A DNA stretch of 64,000 nucleotides from Ochotona curzoniae (Eukaryota; Chordata; Mammalia; Lagomorpha; Ochotonidae), in the NCBI RefSeq assembly GCF_017591425.1, contig NW_024465885.1:39750501-39814500 (forward strand). Reading direction: 5' to 3'. The notes beneath the pieces were generated by a model. The model searched no databases. It saw only the letters and a list, made by a program, of their open reading frames with translations, and was not told where the DNA came from. How positions within the stretch are numbered: position 1 is the first letter of the stretch; each line of letters begins with the position of its first letter. Made by a program: the position numbers and the translations under genes. This document shows, one piece after another, positions 62,101 through 64,000 of this stretch.

Positions 62101-63880
62101 TCCGCTTTCCATCCAGCTGCCTGCTTGTGGCCCTGGAAAGCAGATGATGATGGCCCAAAGCCTTGGGACCCTGCACCCGCGTGGGAGACCCGGAAAAGGC
62201 TCCTGGCCTTGGATCAGCTCAGCTCTGGCCCCTTGGGGAGTGAGTCAGCAGATGGAAGATGTTCCTGTCTCATCTCTCTGTATATCTGATTTTCCAATTA
62301 AAAAAAAAATCTTCAAAAAAGAAAAGCAGCAAAAAGTAAAGGAATAAAGAATACTAAGATTGAGGGGAAAAGGCAAGTCATGAGGTAAATGTTACTGCTG
62401 CACTGCAAAGCTTGGTGCTAAGGCACTTCTTCAGTGGTAATCACTAAGGCAGCTTGATACATTTCAGGTAAAATACTTTTCCAAATGTATCAGTCTTTTC
62501 TAAGTAAAAGCTGGCAATGCTTGTGATGAGTTCAGACTGGAGAACAGGCTGTGGGATGCTCCCTCGACTTGCAGCACAATTCCCAAGGTACACTTTGAAG
62601 TCCTAACTGCCAGCAACACGGAAATCCTCAAATCCAACACCTGCCTTTCAGCCTTCACGGACTGCCGACACCATGGCCACCAAACACATGTGGCTATTTA
62701 AATAAAAATTCAGTTGCTCAATTGCACTAGCCACAGTTCAAACATACAGCAGACATTATAACGGACAGCCCTGTGGACCACACCCGAATACAGGCCTGGC
62801 TGGGACTTCCACTAGTTTATGGAAGCCCCCTGTGCTCAACCCCCAAGAACAGACCCTAGCGCTCTTCAGAGCTTCCCTCGAGGACAGCATCAGCACCCTC
62901 CAAGTACCAGTGGGCGTCCCGGCTGCTCCACGGCCCTCACCTGCAGTCCAGCTGCCCAGGAATGCCCCAAGCCACTGCCACTGGGGTCTGGGGACTGACC
63001 TTCCAAAACCATCAGCACTCGGCATGCAGGGAGGAAGGCTCCTCCGAAGGCTTCCCACCTCTCTGCAAAGTCCCTCATCACCTCCCTGCAAAGGGCAGAC
63101 CCAAGCCGCGCCCGAGGCGCACTCGGGGTCTCTACCCGACCTTTCCCCCCTCCGCCCCTGCAATCAGCTCAGCGTCCCTTGAACACCATTCTCAACTTGC
63201 TCTGTTTCTGGTCTTTCCCCTATTTGTTTTTTCATTCGCCTTTGTTAAATCTTTAAGTTATCACGGTCAGGACTGTTTATCTCCTTTATATTACTATTTC
63301 AAACTCTCTCCAGGACAGCCAAGACGAGAGAGAGAGAGAGACAGAGAGAGAGATAGATAGATATGTGAATTTCACACGGGAAGCCACGACTTTAGGGAGA
63401 ATAAATAACGGCACGATGAGCAGAGCCATTTTTTCACCAACACTGAACCTGGCCAACGTTTCTTGAGGACACTCACGTTCCGTGGCAATCCAGCCCAGAG
63501 CAGCTCCCTGCCCTGCTCTCCCCAAGGCAGGCTCTCCGCCCGCCCCGCGCCCCACGCGGCCAACGGCCCGGGACACGCGGGGACACGCGAGGCGCGCGCC
63601 GGCCGCCCACCGAGGCACACGCACGAGCGGCTGCGCGGCCGCCCAGACCCCGGGGCGTGGATGGCGGCCCGGGGCGCGCCTGCGGCACTGCCTCCCCTTC
63701 TGGAAGCTTCTCCTCGCCCTGGCCGCACACGCCCGGCCCGTCTCCTGGGCCCATCTCCGTCGCTGCGGCCCCAGCCCGCACGCCGGCCCGCCCACCTCAC
63801 CGCCTTCCTTCCTGCCTTACTTTGGCTCCTTCTTTGAGCATCTGGGCAAAGCCCGGGGCTTTGGGGACGTGATGCGCCAT
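50058..63880 (-). CDS. CCT8: CCT8, T-complex protein 1 subunit theta (15 exons)
   Basis: Joined minus exons: 63880-63821, 61294-61204, 60512-60433, 59634-59485, 58826-58646, 58537-58476, 56715-56578, 55576-55398, 53632-53566, 53491-53404, 53322-53207, 52868-52797, 52718-52554, 51911-51792, 50135-50058. They give 548 aa, the human length. The protein is one of eight subunits of the cytosolic double-ring TRiC/CCT chaperonin, which folds actin, tubulin and other proteins with ATP. The equatorial ATP site is intact: TAYGPN-like TTYGPNGMNK (about 46-55), GDGT at 98-101, PGGGA at 410-414 and GVLDTYLG near 496-503. The C-terminus is the usual [12 protein letters not shown] tail. Start chosen at [18 protein letters not shown] inside the CpG island. 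Intron 4 uses a GC donor. All phases fit and no stop or frameshift was seen. CCT8 converges on USP16. Confidence 0.97.
50430..50534 (-). other. Candidate duplicated alternative terminal exon of CCT8
   Basis: Minus sequence after CCTTAG at 50535 begins ATTATAATGGCAAAACTGGC. This matches the start of exon 15 (ATCATCATGGCAAAACCAGC) at most positions, with the AG acceptor in the same place. In the CCT8 phase it reads [19 protein letters not shown] and stops at TAA about 30 codons in. It could also be a chance match or part of an unrelated processed fragment. Confidence 0.3.
50925..51165 (+). repeat. Old C-SINE
   Basis: Plus, diverged, with CAACAGGCTAATCCTCCACC, CTTATGGCCTGGGAAAAACA and GAGTAAGCCAGTGAATAAAA. 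Confidence 0.65.
51170..51780. other. CCT8 intron 14, no recognised feature
   Basis: AT-rich intronic sequence without recognisable elements. Confidence 0.5.
51792..51911 (-). CDS. CCT8: CCT8 exon 14
   Basis: Reads [20 protein letters not shown] and [20 protein letters not shown] (40 codons). The Asp in GVLDTY is a conserved nucleotide-site residue of chaperonins. Confidence 0.97.
52190..52397 (+). repeat. Old C-SINE
   Basis: Plus, diverged, with CAGATACTCCACTTCTGACC and AGTATCAATAAAATAG. Confidence 0.55.
52554..52718 (-). CDS. CCT8: CCT8 exon 13
   Basis: Reads [20 protein letters not shown] to NKNVGVDIE (55 codons). Acceptor TTTTAG, donor TGAG|GTATTT. Confidence 0.97.
52797..52868 (-). 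CDS. CCT8: CCT8 exon 12, GGG nucleotide loop
   Basis: Reads [20 protein letters not shown] then SYGE (24 codons). Donor AGAG|GTATGG. Confidence 0.97.
53207..53322 (-). CDS. CCT8: CCT8 exon 11
   Basis: Reads [20 protein letters not shown] and [19 protein letters not shown]. The Asp-rich ERAVDDGV segment is the region of the catalytic Asp in group II chaperonins. Donor AAGG|GTCAGT. Confidence 0.97.
53404..53491 (-). CDS. CCT8: CCT8 exon 10
   Basis: Reads [20 protein letters not shown] and DTQVVVFKH. Donor CATG|GTATGT. Confidence 0.97.
53566..53632 (-). CDS. CCT8: CCT8 exon 9
   Basis: Reads [20 protein letters not shown] then RL. Acceptor TTAAAG, donor ATTG|GTATGT. Confidence 0.97.
53921..53962. 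repeat. TA/CA alternating microsatellite
   Basis: TATATATATATACACACACA continues into ATACACATAC. Alternating purine/pyrimidine DNA of about 40 bp lies in CCT8 intron 8. Confidence 0.85.
54170..54502 (-). repeat. C-SINE
   Basis: Full-length reverse copy from TTTTAAGATTTATTTATTTT to CTAGGCCATCATGTCAGGCC. Confidence 0.85.
54655..54935 (+). repeat. Old C-SINE
   Basis: Plus copy with GCAGGTATGTAGCGCAATGT, AATTCCCAATGCACACACTG and GCAAATGGAAGATATCTCTG. Confidence 0.6.
55398..55576 (-). CDS. CCT8: CCT8 exon 8
   Basis: Reads [20 protein letters not shown] to YNIMLVR. The donor is the second of two overlapping sites in GGTAAGGTAAG. Confidence 0.97.
55680..55965 (+). repeat. Old C-SINE
   Basis: Plus copy from GGTCCAGTGTTGTAGCACAG to GGAAGATATCTCTAAATCTG. 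Confidence 0.65.
56578..56715 (-). CDS. CCT8: CCT8 exon 7, apical domain
   Basis: Reads [20 protein letters not shown] to [11 protein letters not shown] (46 codons). Donor TAAG|GTATGT. Confidence 0.97.
57150..57405 (+). repeat. Old C-SINE
   Basis: Plus copy with AGGCGCAGGCCTTTTGCCTC and CACTAGGGAGACCTGAACTG. Confidence 0.6.
57768..58022 (+). repeat. Old C-SINE
   Basis: Plus copy with GGGGCTGGCTTGGAAGCGTA and a tail CCCAATAAAAATAAATTC. Confidence 0.7.
58476..58537 (-). CDS. CCT8: CCT8 exon 6
   Basis: Reads [20 protein letters not shown] after a split Val codon. Donor CCTG|GTAAGT. Confidence 0.97.
58646..58826 (-). CDS. CCT8: CCT8 exon 5
   Basis: Reads [20 protein letters not shown] through [20 protein letters not shown] to QAC. 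It starts in phase 0, which fixes the GC donor of the preceding exon. Confidence 0.97.
58992..59318 (+). repeat. C-SINE
   Basis: Plus copy from GGGCCTGGCATGATGGCTCA to CCAATAAAAACAAGTAAATC. It lies in the GC-AG intron. Confidence 0.85.
59485..59634 (-). CDS. CCT8: CCT8 exon 4, GDGT motif, GC donor
   Basis: Reads [25 protein letters not shown] at 98-102, to GLSVSE (50 codons). It ends at GAG|GCAAGT, a GC 5' splice site. Confidence 0.96.
60433..60512 (-). CDS. CCT8: CCT8 exon 3
   Basis: Reads [20 protein letters not shown] then TILKELE. Donor AGAA|GTAAGT. Confidence 0.97.
61204..61294 (-). CDS. CCT8: CCT8 exon 2
   Basis: Reads [20 protein letters not shown] and [10 protein letters not shown]. 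The pyrimidine tract before it is a pure T run. Confidence 0.97.
61685..62000 (-). repeat. Old C-SINE
   Basis: Reverse copy with TTTTACTTGAAAGGCAGAGG and GTGCACTACCTGACATT. Confidence 0.65.
62013..62325 (+). repeat. C-SINE
   Basis: Plus copy from GAGGGCTGGGCATGGTAGAC to TTTCCAATTAAAAAAAAAATC. Confidence 0.82.
62345..63430. other. CCT8 intron 1, no recognised exon
   Basis: Intronic DNA that becomes GC-richer towards the promoter. A GA/GATA simple repeat lies at about 63,328-63,363. Confidence 0.5.
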
Positions 63881-64000
63881 GACCAGGGTGCAGCGAACGG
63901 TTCACGCGCTCGGTCGGGAGCTCCCGGAAACCGTGGGCTCAAGAAGGCCGCGAGAGGAGCGCAAGGGCTGCTGGGAACGCAGCGTGCGGCCGCTGTGCAC
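63440..64000 (-). promoter_or_regulatory. CCT8: CpG island, CCT8 promoter and 5' end
   Basis: Dense CpG over exon 1 and the start of intron 1, continuing to the window edge. The transcription start should lie in 63,890-64,000. A perfect palindrome CGGGAGCTCCCG sits at 63915-63926. Confidence 0.85.
63821..63880 (-). CDS. CCT8: CCT8 exon 1, start codon
   Basis: ATG at 63880-63878 begins [20 protein letters not shown] (20 codons), donor CAAA|GTAAGG. Confidence 0.96.

Noticed and set aside
63372..63905. ORFs of 100-177 residues on both strands of the CCT8 CpG island
   Set aside because: GC-rich promoter composition. The real coding exon 1 is the 60-nt piece at 63821-63880.

Overview
The window is mammalian nuclear DNA carrying three protein-coding genes in the order RWDD2B (minus, partial) - USP16 (plus, complete coding sequence) - CCT8 (minus, complete coding sequence). 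This is the gene order known from human chromosome 21q21.3. Exons were placed by protein similarity remembered from the human orthologues and then checked by splice dinucleotides and reading phase. The USP16 exons sum to 827 codons plus stop and the CCT8 exons to 548 codons plus stop, with every junction in phase. About sixty tRNA-type short interspersed repeats of the lagomorph C-SINE kind are scattered on both strands. Their form (head like GGGCCCGGCGCGGTGGC, tail GCAATAAAAATAAATAAATC) points to a lagomorph, most likely a pika (Ochotona) rather than a rabbit; the genus is inference.

Layout. 1-930: RWDD2B internal exons (minus); its 5' exon was not found. 930-14,100: intron/intergenic DNA filled with SINEs, one copy (A) of a monomer-bearing repeat at about 4.9-6.5 kb, and a 12/13-bp minisatellite at 13.2-13.7 kb. 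14,100-14,970: CpG island with the USP16 promoter and probable non-coding exon 1. 17,117-44,160: USP16 exons 2-18. 44,160-49,915: convergent intergenic spacer, expanded by SINEs and by repeat copy B (about 2.8 kb, flanked by a 21-bp imperfect direct repeat). 49,915-63,880: CCT8 exons 15 to 1, read right to left. 63,440-64,000: CpG island with the CCT8 promoter, cut by the window end.

The genes do unrelated housekeeping work. USP16 is a ubiquitin protease acting on histone H2A, CCT8 is the theta subunit of the cytosolic TRiC/CCT chaperonin, and RWDD2B is an RWD-domain protein of unclear role. I found no undescribed enzymatic system. The points most worth checking are the TSD-bounded, ORF-less monomer element in the USP16/CCT8 spacer; a possible duplicated alternative terminal exon of CCT8; a GC-AG intron in CCT8; a tandem duplication covering the branch-point region of USP16 exon 8; and the promoter-proximal minisatellite.
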